Origin: DATLCI01 sp046714215
GTDB lineage: Bacteria; Acidobacteriota; Terriglobia; Terriglobales; Acidobacteriaceae
Reading direction: 5' to 3'
DNA: 11,201 nucleotides
Assembly: GCA_046714215.1 (NCBI GenBank)
Contig: JBKKBM010000200.1
Span: 1 to 11,201 of the forward strand
Below the pieces are notes generated by a model that searched no databases, was not told the DNA's origin, and worked only from the letters and a program-made list of their open reading frames with translations. A program made the position numbers and the translations under genes. Position 1 is the stretch's first letter; the number at the start of each line of letters is the position of its first letter. Below, piece after piece: positions 1 to 7,204 of the stretch.

Positions 1-1803
1 GACACGCAGTACCACGCGCGCAAGTACGAAGCGGCGATCGCGACGTTGAGCAACGGACTACGGCTGTCGCCGGATGATCCGTTCATCTACGCGCACCTGG
101 CGAATGCGAATGCGCGGCTGCACCGCACGGACGAGACGCTGCGGTACGTGCGTGAGGCAGAGAAGGAAGGCGCTGATTATTCCGGCGTCCTGCTGGCCAC
201 AGGTGAAGCCCTGATGTACACGGGCGAGACCGACGCGGCGATGGAGCGCTTCACGCGGTCGATGCAGGCGATCGACGCCAACCGCATCGATGCGCGGCTG
301 GCCATTGCGCGTCTGTTCGTGCGCGACCAGAAGTTCGAAGACGCCAAGCAGCAAGTGGGGCTGGCGTTTGCGGAGTCACGCATCGGTGAGGCGCAACCGG
401 TCTCGGCCGACAATTTTGTAGACGCGGCCAACATCTTCCTGAGCGCGCATGATTTCGACCTGGCGCGGAAGTATTACGAGTTTGCCCGGGCGGCAGGCGC
501 GGGCGAGGAAGCGACTTCCATCGGCCTGGCCAACACCTACCTGGCGATGGGCAACGCGCGCCAGGCGGAAGCGGAACTGGCGGTGCTGGGCGAGCCCTCA
601 GGCTATTTGACCAACTACGACTACATGGTCACGCGAGGCGCGATCTTCCGGCAGCGGCATGATTCGACGTCGGCGCTGTATGCGTTCTCACGCGCGCGGG
701 CACTGGCCGCCGATGATGACATCGCGCAACGTCAGGAGTATGACGTAGCCAGCGAAGTGGGCAAGAAGATGCGGTGGATCGACATGACCACTTCCTCCGA
801 CATGTCTCTGCGGGGGACTTTTGAAGACGCGACCATTTACATGCTGGATTCACAGATCGCGGTACTCAATGGCAGCCCGTTCGCGATCGCGCCGCGTTCG
901 ACGATGGAGATGCAACTGAGCCACCGCTTCCGGTACGAGAAACCAGGCATGCCCCCAGTGACGATGGGGGTGCAGGTGCGCTCCAACCGAGGCGAAGTCT
1001 CCGTGCCGAGCGAGGTGCAGATCGTCAACCGGGCGACGCTGGACACCGCGTTCCATGCGGGCGTGTCACCCACGCTCAGCCTGGGGAGCAACCGCATCAG
1101 CCTGGATACCGGCATCCAGTTCACGGTGCGGCGGGACAGCTTGTCACCCGTGGAGATCAATCAGAACCTGTTCCGGCAGTATCTATATTTTTCTACATCG
1201 CCGTTCGGGAACTGGCTGGCGGTGCGCGGCAGCGCGTTCCATGAGGGCGGCCCGTTCAGCGCCCGCGACTTGAAGTCGAAGGAAGTGGGCGCGAACGTGG
1301 AGTTCACGGTGGCGCGTCCGTGGGGCCGTACGGGTCTGGTGACCGGATGGTCGGCCCGAGATGTGAAATTTGAGCCGCTGGTGCGCGAGTTCTACAGCAC
1401 AAACACCTATGTTGGGGTGCAACGTCGCTTTGGGAAGAACCTGAAGTTGACGCTGCTGGGCAATTACATCCGCTCGTGGCGGGTGCAGGACTTGGCTTAC
1501 GCGACGGCCCAGGCGATGGCGCCATCTTTCGCGTTTGACTACCGTCCCGGCCCAAAATGGACTTTTGAGGGGAACTTCGCGTTCCAGCGGGGCATGAACA
1601 TTCATACGTATGACAACGTTCAGAGCCGGATCCTCATCTCTTATGTAAAGCCGTTCCGTTCCAGCTCCAGTGATGGCTTTGGCATGGTACCGGTCGAGTA
1701 TCCGATCCGGATCTCTTTCGGTGTACAGCAAGAACAGTTTATGAATTTTACTGGCCGCGGCAGCTCGCAGATCCGTCCAGTAGTGCGAGTGTCGCTCTTT
1801 TAA
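1..1803 (+). CDS. TPR plus outer-membrane beta-barrel protein, probable polysaccharide export porin (5' partial)
   Basis: Frame 1 is open from the first base and the upstream codons still read as TPR sequence (HARKYEAAIATLSNGL), so the gene runs off the left edge; the TTG at 46 is not taken as the start. The visible part is 600 residues. Roughly residues 1-235 are helical repeats with TPR spacing (A..L..AL.L.P.D pattern, then repeated Ala/Leu-rich helix pairs). From about residue 255 to the end the sequence changes to short amphipathic strands rich in aromatics, Gly and Thr, with polar turns. It ends IRPVVRVSLF, an alternating hydrophobic strand with a terminal Phe, which is the classic C-terminal signal recognised by the BAM complex. 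A periplasmic TPR joined to an outer-membrane barrel is the plan of BcsC, PgaA and PelB, which export polysaccharide. The glycosyltransferase 14 bp downstream and the flippase later in the operon support that role here. Substrate unknown. Confidence 0.75.
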   Translation, partial: DTQYHARKYEAAIATLSNGLRLSPDDPFIYAHLANANARLHRTDETLRYVREAEKEGADYSGVLLATGEALMYTGETDAAMERFTRSMQAIDANRIDARLAIARLFVRDQKFEDAKQQVGLAFAESRIGEAQPVSADNFVDAANIFLSAHDFDLARKYYEFARAAGAGEEATSIGLANTYLAMGNARQAEAELAVLGEPSGYLTNYDYMVTRGAIFRQRHDSTSALYAFSRARALAADDDIAQRQEYDVASEVGKKMRWIDMTTSSDMSLRGTFEDATIYMLDSQIAVLNGSPFAIAPRSTMEMQLSHRFRYEKPGMPPVTMGVQVRSNRGEVSVPSEVQIVNRATLDTAFHAGVSPTLSLGSNRISLDTGIQFTVRRDSLSPVEINQNLFRQYLYFSTSPFGNWLAVRGSAFHEGGPFSARDLKSKEVGANVEFTVARPWGRTGLVTGWSARDVKFEPLVREFYSTNTYVGVQRRFGKNLKLTLLGNYIRSWRVQDLAYATAQAMAPSFAFDYRPGPKWTFEGNFAFQRGMNIHTYDNVQSRILISYVKPFRSSSSDGFGMVPVEYPIRISFGVQQEQFMNFTGRGSSQIRPVVRVSLF

Positions 1804-1817
1804 GAGCCAAGGGGCCC

Positions 1818-3068
1818 ATGAAGATCTGTCTAGTAAGCGCATTCCCGCCGAGCCGAAGGGGACTGAGCGAGTACGGGTATCACATAGCGCGAGAGCTGCA
1901 GGCGGATCCATTGTTGAGTGTGACCTTGCTCAGCGACGACCTGGGGCCTGACGTAAAGGAGCTGGACGGGTTTGACGTCGTCCGCTGCTGGCACTTCAAC
2001 GCGCTGAGCAATCCCTTCAAACTGTTGCGCACGATCCGCGAGATCAAGCCGGACGTGGTGTGGTTCAACCTGCTGTTCTCGACCTTCGGGGACAAACCCC
2101 TGCCAGCGGCGATGGGATTGGTGAGCCCGCTGCTCACGCGACTCGCGGGCTACTACACGCACATCACGCTGCACCACTTGATGGAGAATATCAACCTGGA
2201 CCACGGCGGCGTGCGTTTTCAAAAGCTGTACCGTTTTGCCGGGAACATCTCTACCCGGCTGCTGCTGGCGGCCAACTCCGTCTCGGTGCTGCTGCCGGCA
2301 TACCGGCGAACGCTGATGCAGAAGTACAACGGGCGCAACGTGCACTTCCGCGCACACGGCATCCTCTCAGCGCGACCGGAGTATCCCGATTTTTCCTTGC
2401 GCGGCGGGACAGAACACCGGGTGATTGCATTTGGCAAATGGGGAACGTACAAGCGGCTGGAGTTGTTAATGGACGCTTTTGCTCAGGTGATCGAGAAAGT
2501 GCCAAACGCGCGGCTAGTGGTGGCGGGCGGCAACCACCCGATGACCCCGGGGTATGTGGAGTCAGTGGCAGAGCGTTTTAAGAATAGTCCGTACGTGCGT
2601 TTCACGGGATACCTGGAAGAAGACCAGATCCCGGAGCTGTTTCAGAAGGCTTCGATGATGGTGATGCCGTATTCGTCGGCGACCGGGTCAAGCGGGGTGG
2701 CGCACCTGGCGTGTGAGTACGGCGTGCCGATCGTGTGCGCAGACATTCCGGACTTCCGCGAGATGGCGCAGGATGAAGACCTGGCGCTGGATTTTTACGA
2801 GACGGGGGACGCGGACAGTCTGGCGGCAACCATGACTACGCTGTTGCAGGATGACAGCCGTCTGCACGCGATGGGCGAACAGAATTTTTACGCGGCGCTG
2901 CGCCAGACGATGCCGCAGATCATGCGCAAATACCTGCGGTCGTTCAATCTGCACCAGCGAACGCAGGCTTTGCGCCCCATGGCGCGGTTCCGCAAGATCC
3001 CGGCGTGGGTACCGTCACGATCGATGCTATTCCGCGCGGCTGCACCCCGGTGGGCGCCATGGACATAA
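1818..3068 (+). CDS. GT-B fold glycosyltransferase (GT4-like)
   Basis: The 416-residue product has the two Rossmann halves of a GT-B enzyme. The N-terminal acceptor domain opens MKICLVSAFPPSRRGLSEYG, the usual beta-strand plus glycine-containing loop. The C-terminal donor domain begins near residue 200 (RVIAFGKWGTYKRLELLMDAF), continues with LVVAGG (233-238) and RFTGYLEEDQIPELF (261-275), and contains PYSSATGSSGVAHLACEYG (284-302), where GT4 enzymes carry EX7E. The second Glu is E300; the position eight residues earlier is Ser292 rather than Glu. The family transfers a sugar from a nucleotide sugar to a lipid-linked or saccharide acceptor on the cytoplasmic side. The ATG at 1818 follows AAGGGG with a short spacer. 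It lies 14 bp after the export protein and its 3' end overlaps the next gene by 10 bp, so it is translationally linked. No membrane segment is obvious. Donor and linkage cannot be told from sequence. Confidence 0.88.
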   Translation: MKICLVSAFPPSRRGLSEYGYHIARELQADPLLSVTLLSDDLGPDVKELDGFDVVRCWHFNALSNPFKLLRTIREIKPDVVWFNLLFSTFGDKPLPAAMGLVSPLLTRLAGYYTHITLHHLMENINLDHGGVRFQKLYRFAGNISTRLLLAANSVSVLLPAYRRTLMQKYNGRNVHFRAHGILSARPEYPDFSLRGGTEHRVIAFGKWGTYKRLELLMDAFAQVIEKVPNARLVVAGGNHPMTPGYVESVAERFKNSPYVRFTGYLEEDQIPELFQKASMMVMPYSSATGSSGVAHLACEYGVPIVCADIPDFREMAQDEDLALDFYETGDADSLAATMTTLLQDDSRLHAMGEQNFYAALRQTMPQIMRKYLRSFNLHQRTQALRPMARFRKIPAWVPSRSMLFRAAAPRWAPWT

Positions 3069-4171
3069 GAGCCTTATTGATGATCGAGGCGGGCACCGGC
3101 CTGCCGCTGGCGCAATTGGATGTGCTGGGCGCATCGGTGGCGCAGCGCACGGCGGATGCGCTGTTGGCGGCGGGCGTAAGCGCGGTGACAGTCTTATCTG
3201 CGGATGCGCGGGCGGAAGTACCGCACGTGGTGGCAGGGCCGTTGCGGTATGTGAAGTCATCGTCCGAGGAATTGTGGAACGACGCGCGCAAGTTGTACGA
3301 AGCGCTGGCGGAAGGCGGCGCGGACACGGTGCTGCTGATCCGGCTTAACAGTTATTGCGAGATCGACTGGAAGAGATTGCTGGCCCGGCAGCAGGCGAGC
3401 ACCGAGCGTTTGACGCGGGTGTGGCAGAGCACGACCGAGCCGCTGGACATTTATGTAGTGGACCCGCGATTCCAGCGGGACACGAATTTCCTGTTTCACA
3501 ACCGCCTGACTCATCCGCGGCTGGCGGCGGGACGCTATCAGGTGACGGAGGCAGAGTATGTACACGGCTTGCGCAATGCGCGCGACCTGCGAGAGATAGC
3601 GGCGGACGCGCTGAACCTGGGTTGCGCGATGCGTCCGGTAGGGCGTGAGGTGCGTCCAGGGGTATGGATGGCGGAAGGCAGCCGGGTGGATGCGGGCGTG
3701 CGGCTGGTGGCGCCGGTGTACATCGGCAAGCGCGCGCGCGTGCGCATGGGAGCGGTGATCACCCGAGGCAGCGCGCTGGAGCATCACAGTTCAGTGGATT
3801 GCGGCACAGTGATCGAGAACACGACGGTGTTGCCGTTCGCGACGGTGGGAGCGGGACTGGAACTTTCGCAAACTATCGTCGGAAACCACCAGGTGATGGA
3901 CCTGAAGCGGAACGTGGCAGTCGATATCTATGACCACACGCTGCTGGATGAGGCGGCGCATAACGCCGGAGTGCGGCTGGTCAGCAAGGCAGTGTCGCTG
4001 GCGACGTATATACCGATGCAATTCTGGCGTGGAATCACGGAACGCCATGCCCTGCCGGAATTGTCGGCGGGTAATGTCTGTGCGGACCTTAAGACAATAA
4101 GCAGTGAAAAGAAGCCCGCGGCGCCTGCGCTGCGGCCCGGATTCGTGATGGAGAGATATGGAAACCAGTAG
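3059..4171 (+). CDS. Nucleotidyltransferase-like protein with left-handed beta-helix domain
   Basis: A 370-residue protein if started at the ATG at 3059, giving a 10-bp overlap with the glycosyltransferase stop. A GTG at 3005 in the same frame would add 18 residues, but that stretch (GTVTIDAIPRGC...) does not look like the fold's first strand, whereas MDIRALLMIEAGTGLPLAQLDVLG does. Residues 1-190 resemble a sugar-nucleotide pyrophosphorylase Rossmann domain (PLAQLDVLGASVAQRTADALLAAGV matches the segment after the signature loop), but the GxGxR pyrophosphate-binding loop is absent. Residues about 192-275 show hexapeptide periodicity (VAPVYIGKRARVRMGAVITRGSAL..) typical of a left-handed parallel beta-helix. 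The tail (NHQVMDLKRNVAVDIYDHTLL) follows the helix. The architecture is that of GlmU/GMP-pyrophosphorylase-like proteins; the likely role is in precursor supply or as a non-catalytic regulatory subunit. Catalytic competence is doubtful. Confidence 0.72.
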   Translation: MDIRALLMIEAGTGLPLAQLDVLGASVAQRTADALLAAGVSAVTVLSADARAEVPHVVAGPLRYVKSSSEELWNDARKLYEALAEGGADTVLLIRLNSYCEIDWKRLLARQQASTERLTRVWQSTTEPLDIYVVDPRFQRDTNFLFHNRLTHPRLAAGRYQVTEAEYVHGLRNARDLREIAADALNLGCAMRPVGREVRPGVWMAEGSRVDAGVRLVAPVYIGKRARVRMGAVITRGSALEHHSSVDCGTVIENTTVLPFATVGAGLELSQTIVGNHQVMDLKRNVAVDIYDHTLLDEAAHNAGVRLVSKAVSLATYIPMQFWRGITERHALPELSAGNVCADLKTISSEKKPAAPALRPGFVMERYGNQ

Positions 4172-4532
4172 GCCCGTACTCGTGAAACGTATGCCCGCGG
4201 TAATGAACCTGCGCGAATCGCGCGCCTTCCTGCGGGACGTGCAAACGATCTTGCAGTCAGACCGTCCGCAGTTGGTCTTCGACCTCTCCCAAGTGGTGCG
4301 ACTGGATGCCGCGGGCGTGGAAGTGCTGCTGCATTGCATGTCTGAAGCGATGCGCCGGGATGGCGATGTGAAGCTGGCGGCGGTCTCGCCGCAGGCGGCG
4401 GTGGTGCTGGAGATGACGCGCACCGACCGGCTGTTTGAGATCCACCAGACCAGTACGGACGCGGCCCGCAGCTTCAGCGCATTCCTGCCGAACACGGTGC
4501 GGCGGAAGGACCCACAGCCACTCGCGGCGTAG
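4158..4532 (+). CDS. STAS-domain protein (anti-sigma-factor antagonist-like)
   Basis: A 124-residue single-domain protein. The hallmark STAS core is visible: QLVFDLSQVVRLDAAGVEVLL (38-58), followed by an amphipathic helix, then VKLAAVSPQAAVVLEMTRTDRLFEI, which matches the SpoIIAA-type strand-helix-strand. The family switches partners by phosphorylation of the Ser after Asp in D-S-S-G; here the motif is D50-A51-A52-G53, so the phospho-acceptor is missing. The ATG at 4158 overlaps the preceding gene by 14 bp and has GGAG at 4150-4153. The flippase starts 6 bp after its stop, so it is embedded in the operon. Possible roles are a constitutively active anti-sigma antagonist, or a scaffold or allosteric partner of the membrane export machinery. 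The fold call is firm; the partner is unknown. Confidence 0.82.
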   Translation: METSRPVLVKRMPAVMNLRESRAFLRDVQTILQSDRPQLVFDLSQVVRLDAAGVEVLLHCMSEAMRRDGDVKLAAVSPQAAVVLEMTRTDRLFEIHQTSTDAARSFSAFLPNTVRRKDPQPLAA

Positions 4533-4538
4533 TCCCCT

Positions 4539-5861
4539 ATGGTCACTGATCCCCAAATTGTTCCCCTGCCCGCCCGCTTGACGCCTCGGGACCTAATGCG
4601 TTGGCCGCAAGCCTTGCGCCAGCGCAGCACCATGGTGCTGGGGGGCAGCCTGATCATGCTGGTTGGCTCGGGCATGGTGAGCGTAGCGAACTTTGGCTAC
4701 AACGTTTCTATGGCACGGCTGCTGGGTCCGGCGGAGTTTGGCCATGTGACTGCGGTGGCCACGCTGCTGATGTTGGCGTCCGCGGTGACGCTCTCCTTCC
4801 AATTGGTGTGCGCCAAGTTCATTGCCCGCAATACGACTTCCGCGGCCAAAGCGCTGATCCATGATGGCCTGATGAAGCGTGCGTGGGTGGTGGGCGCGGC
4901 GGTGGGCGTGGGCATGATCCTGGCCAGCGGCGCAATCTCGCATCTACTGCGACTACCCTCTCCATTGCTGGTGGTATTACTCGCCGTAGGCATGATGTTT
5001 TATCCGGCGCTGGGCGTGAAGCGCGGAGTGTTGCAGGGCACCTGTAATTTCCGCTACCTGAGCGGCAATTTCGTGCTGGAAGCGCTGGTGAAGCTGGTGC
5101 TGGCGGTATTCCTGGTGTGGGCCGGCTACGGAACATTCGGGGCAGTAGGCGGGATCGCGGCGTCGCTGCTGGCGGCCTTCGCCTTTGCCCGCATTGATTT
5201 CACCCGCGAAGGCAGCACGGAGATGGTGACGCCGGCCTCATTCCGCGAGGCCATGCAAGTGATCGTCTTCTTCGTCGGCCAGGTGGTGTTGAGCAACATC
5301 GACATCCTGCTGGTGAAGTACTTCTTTGCTCCGACGGAAGCGGGGCTGTATGCGGCAGTGGCATTGGTGGGACGGCTGCTGTATTTCGCGGCGTGGTCGA
5401 TCGTGAGCGCGATGTTCCCGGTAAGCGCGTCGAGCGCGGTGGAGCCAGACCACCGGCCCGACCACGTGCTCTTCACGCCGCTGCTTCTGGTGTTCGGCAT
5501 CAGTGTGGTTTACACGGCGGTGATGGCACTGTTCCCGAAGGCGATCGTGGCCATGCTGTTCGGGACAGGGTTCCAGGAGGCGGAACCGCTGCTCAGCTTG
5601 TACGCGACAGCGACCGGACTCTACGCGCTGAGCGTAGTGCTGATGACCTACGAGATGTCGCGCAAGATCGTGAATACGGGATGGCTGCAACTGATCTTCA
5701 GCGGCGTGATGGTGGTGGCCATCAGCGTGTTCCATTCGAGCCTGCGGCAAGTGGTACAGGTGCAACTGGTGATCATGACGCTGCTGCTGCTGGCGGTCTC
5801 CGTGCCGTTCTTGCGGCAGTACACGCGCAAGCGCAAACAAAGTATCCCGGAGGCCGCATGA
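4539..5861 (+). CDS. Wzx/MATE-like polysaccharide flippase
   Basis: A 440-residue integral membrane protein with about 12 hydrophobic helices. The early ones fall near residues 33-52, 68-90, 115-133 and 141-160, with more between 178-217, 238-262, 266-296, 311-342 and 350-425. Family signatures are MARLLGPAEFGHVTAVATLL (58-77) in the first helix hairpin and VVLSNIDILLVKYFFAPTEAGLYAAVALVGRL, which spans 249-280 and matches the start of the second half in oligosaccharide flippases. The C-terminus is basic (RQYTRKRKQ) and cytoplasmic. Such proteins move lipid-linked oligosaccharide units across the inner membrane for later polymerisation. The ATG at 4539 is 6 bp after the STAS stop but has no clear Shine-Dalgarno, so the Met at 4596 (residue 20) is a possible alternative start. 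The stop overlaps the next ATG (ATGA), giving coupling. Length is typical of the family. Confidence 0.9.
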   Translation: MVTDPQIVPLPARLTPRDLMRWPQALRQRSTMVLGGSLIMLVGSGMVSVANFGYNVSMARLLGPAEFGHVTAVATLLMLASAVTLSFQLVCAKFIARNTTSAAKALIHDGLMKRAWVVGAAVGVGMILASGAISHLLRLPSPLLVVLLAVGMMFYPALGVKRGVLQGTCNFRYLSGNFVLEALVKLVLAVFLVWAGYGTFGAVGGIAASLLAAFAFARIDFTREGSTEMVTPASFREAMQVIVFFVGQVVLSNIDILLVKYFFAPTEAGLYAAVALVGRLLYFAAWSIVSAMFPVSASSAVEPDHRPDHVLFTPLLLVFGISVVYTAVMALFPKAIVAMLFGTGFQEAEPLLSLYATATGLYALSVVLMTYEMSRKIVNTGWLQLIFSGVMVVAISVFHSSLRQVVQVQLVIMTLLLLAVSVPFLRQYTRKRKQSIPEAA

Positions 5862-6598
5862 GAAAACTACGCGCGGTCACAGAAGCCGAGGCGATCGGCG
5901 AATTCCTGAAGAACGAGTTCCACGAATCTGAGTACAACCATGACCGTGACCTCTTTGAGCCGTATGTGTTGAAGGCGGATTTCACGAATGCCCATGAGAA
6001 CGCGGTGCGGCGAGCGCTGCTGTTCCGGCGGCGCGGACATATGTGGCGGGAGCTGCCGGCCGACACGCAGTGGTGGCAGGTGGAGATTGAGCCCAGCGAC
6101 TTGCAGAACATCCATGTATTCCCGCGGGCGCAGTGGAGCAAGATCTCGAGCGGCAGTTATTCCATCGGCGACGTGGTGGACCGCATCCGCCAGCGGCGCT
6201 ACAAAGACGGCGGCAACGAGGTGATTGCGAAGATCCAGCAGTTGCGCTATCGGCTGCAGGCGGAGAGCTACATCCCCAGCACGGTCCTGCTCATCGGACT
6301 AGGTGAGGACAGGCCGCTGACCATCCTGGAGGGCAACCACCGGTTTGCGGCGGCGATGCTGGTCTCACCGCTGATCGCGAGCACGCGCTTCAGCGTGATG
6401 TGCGGGTTCTCACCACGCATGATGGAGTGCTGCTGGTATCACACGAACTTCCGCACTTTGTGGCGCTATGCCTGGAACCGGCTAGCCAATCTCTATGACC
6501 ACGAAGCAGACGTGCGGCGCTTGATGCCGAAGAAGCGCGGGAAAGCGGCGCTGGCTGACGTACTGGCGGTAAAAAACGTGGGCGGGCCCCAGACATAA
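5858..6598 (+). CDS. Conserved-looking soluble protein with ParB/sulfiredoxin-like HR motif; function unknown
   Basis: A 246-residue soluble protein starting at the ATG at 5858, inside the flippase stop (ATGA overlap), with GGAGG four bases upstream; the open frame extends much further upstream only because it runs through the flippase gene in another frame. It lacks a signal peptide and membrane helix. The N-terminal half is charged and aromatic-rich (HMWRELPADTQWWQVEIEP, 61-79). Residues 141-166 read VLLIGLGEDRPLTILEGNHRFAAA. The segment ILEGNHRFAAA resembles the (D/E)G-x-H-R-x-x-A signature of the ParB/sulfiredoxin fold. In that superfamily the motif sits in a nucleotide-binding or nuclease pocket, but one motif does not prove the family. 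The Cys pair at 191-192 (ECCWYH) is also notable. Position inside the polysaccharide operon suggests a role in glycan or lipid modification or its control. I do not recognise a named gene. Confidence 0.75.
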   Translation: MRKLRAVTEAEAIGEFLKNEFHESEYNHDRDLFEPYVLKADFTNAHENAVRRALLFRRRGHMWRELPADTQWWQVEIEPSDLQNIHVFPRAQWSKISSGSYSIGDVVDRIRQRRYKDGGNEVIAKIQQLRYRLQAESYIPSTVLLIGLGEDRPLTILEGNHRFAAAMLVSPLIASTRFSVMCGFSPRMMECCWYHTNFRTLWRYAWNRLANLYDHEADVRRLMPKKRGKAALADVLAVKNVGGPQT

Positions 6599-6609
6599 CA
6601 AGTTTTTAT

Positions 6610-6615
6610 GGAGGT
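6610..6615 (+). promoter_or_regulatory. Ribosome binding site that fixes the start of the small exported protein
   Basis: GGAGGT, seven bases before the ATG at 6623. An in-frame ATG at 6608 overlaps this site and would add five residues (MEVLS) in front of a normal signal peptide; with the Shine-Dalgarno in this place the ATG at 6623 is the better start. Confidence 0.75.
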
Positions 6616-6622
6616 ACTCTCA

Positions 6623-7150
6623 ATGCGAGCCAAACTGTTCTCCTCTCGCACTATCAGCGCAGTCCTGATCGCGGGCCTGAGCTTGGGCAATCTAGCGCAA
6701 GCGCAGTCGCCGGCGGGTCAGAAGCCGCTGGACAATCAAAGCACAGTGCCACAGCAGGTCTCCCCCGGCCCGCTGCAGCCGCAGCCCTCGACCCCGCAAC
6801 CGGCGGATGCGCAAACCTTGCCGAATGCGCCGAGCGCCACCACGCAACCGAGTACGGTGGTGATGGGAGCAGACGGGAAGCCGGTACCGCAAGCGACGCA
6901 AGCGCAAACCCCGTCGACGCCAACCACGCCGCAACCACTGGGCACAGCCGCCGCGGAAAAGGCGACTACGGCGGGCGGAGCTGCGTCCCGGCCGGCGGGC
7001 ATGGCAATTGCTCCGGCGAAGCAGCGGCAAGTGCGTTCGTTCCTGATCCGCATGGGATTGATCGCAGCCGGTGGCGTGGCCCTGGGTACGGTCTATGCGT
7101 TGAGCAAGGGATCGCCTTCCAAGCCCCCGGGAGCGACGACGACCCCGTAA
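6623..7150 (+). CDS. Small exported Pro/Gln/Thr-rich protein with C-terminal membrane segment
   Basis: A 175-residue protein. Residues 1-27 form a signal peptide: basic n-region MRAKLFSSRT, hydrophobic core ISAVLIAGLSLGNLA, and a cleavage site of AQA type before Q28. The mature protein is low-complexity, rich in Pro, Gln, Thr and Ala (residues 28-115), with the segment LPNAPSA at 66-72. It finishes with a short basic patch (KQRQVRSFLIR) and one hydrophobic helix (about 144-161, MGLIAAGGVALGTVYAL), then a Pro/Thr tail. It could be anchored in the inner membrane with its disordered stretch in the periplasm. It is 24 bp after the previous gene and appears to be the last gene of the polysaccharide operon. 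No enzymatic fold is visible. It may span the periplasm or interact with the glycan, but that is speculation. Confidence 0.78.
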   Translation: MRAKLFSSRTISAVLIAGLSLGNLAQAQSPAGQKPLDNQSTVPQQVSPGPLQPQPSTPQPADAQTLPNAPSATTQPSTVVMGADGKPVPQATQAQTPSTPTTPQPLGTAAAEKATTAGGAASRPAGMAIAPAKQRQVRSFLIRMGLIAAGGVALGTVYALSKGSPSKPPGATTTP

Positions 7151-7156
7151 TTTGCC

Positions 7157-7204
7157 CATTGAATCATTTCTTCATTGGCTCAATTCTTCATTGCATCAAT
7201 GAAG
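7157..7204. repeat. Three tandem copies of a 16-bp unit
   Basis: CATTG occurs at 7157, 7173 and 7189, exactly 16 bp apart. The units are CATTGAATCATTTCTT, CATTGGCTCAATTCTT and CATTGCATCAATGAAG; the shared core is CATTGnnTCAwT. The block lies in the AT-richer 166-bp gap (7151-7316) between the exported protein and the kinase-like gene. The same pentamer appears inverted (CAATG) at 7197, 7250, 7259 and 7293. Operator, iteron-like or decayed satellite readings are all possible. Confidence 0.7.
7186..7204. promoter_or_regulatory. Perfect 8-bp dyad (hairpin or operator candidate)
   Basis: CTTCATTG at 7186-7193 is followed by CAT and then its exact reverse complement CAATGAAG at 7197-7204. Further exact copies of the arms are at 7170-7177 (CTTCATTG) and 7293-7300 (CAATGAAG), the latter 16 bp before the kinase-like start codon. 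No T-run follows, so it is not a standard intrinsic terminator. A dimeric regulator site controlling the downstream gene is the more likely reading. Confidence 0.45.

Noticed and set aside
1183..1911. 242-residue open frame on the minus strand
   Set aside because: It is antisense to the barrel and glycosyltransferase genes; Arg/His-rich composition typical of a shadow frame.
3005..3058. GTG at 3005 as start of the nucleotidyltransferase-like gene
   Set aside because: The ATG at 3059 begins the first fold strand directly and gives a short overlap with the upstream stop; the added 18 residues do not resemble the family.
3791..4675. 294-residue open frame on the minus strand
   Set aside because: It spans the antisense of three overlapping plus-strand genes with recognisable domains and shows no fold signature.
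5393..5857. Upstream extension of the HR-motif protein to 401 residues
   Set aside because: This part lies in another frame of the flippase gene, while the ATG at 5858 has GGAGG and an ATGA overlap.
7157..7204. CRISPR array
   Set aside because: The 16-bp units are contiguous, imperfect and only three, without unique spacers.
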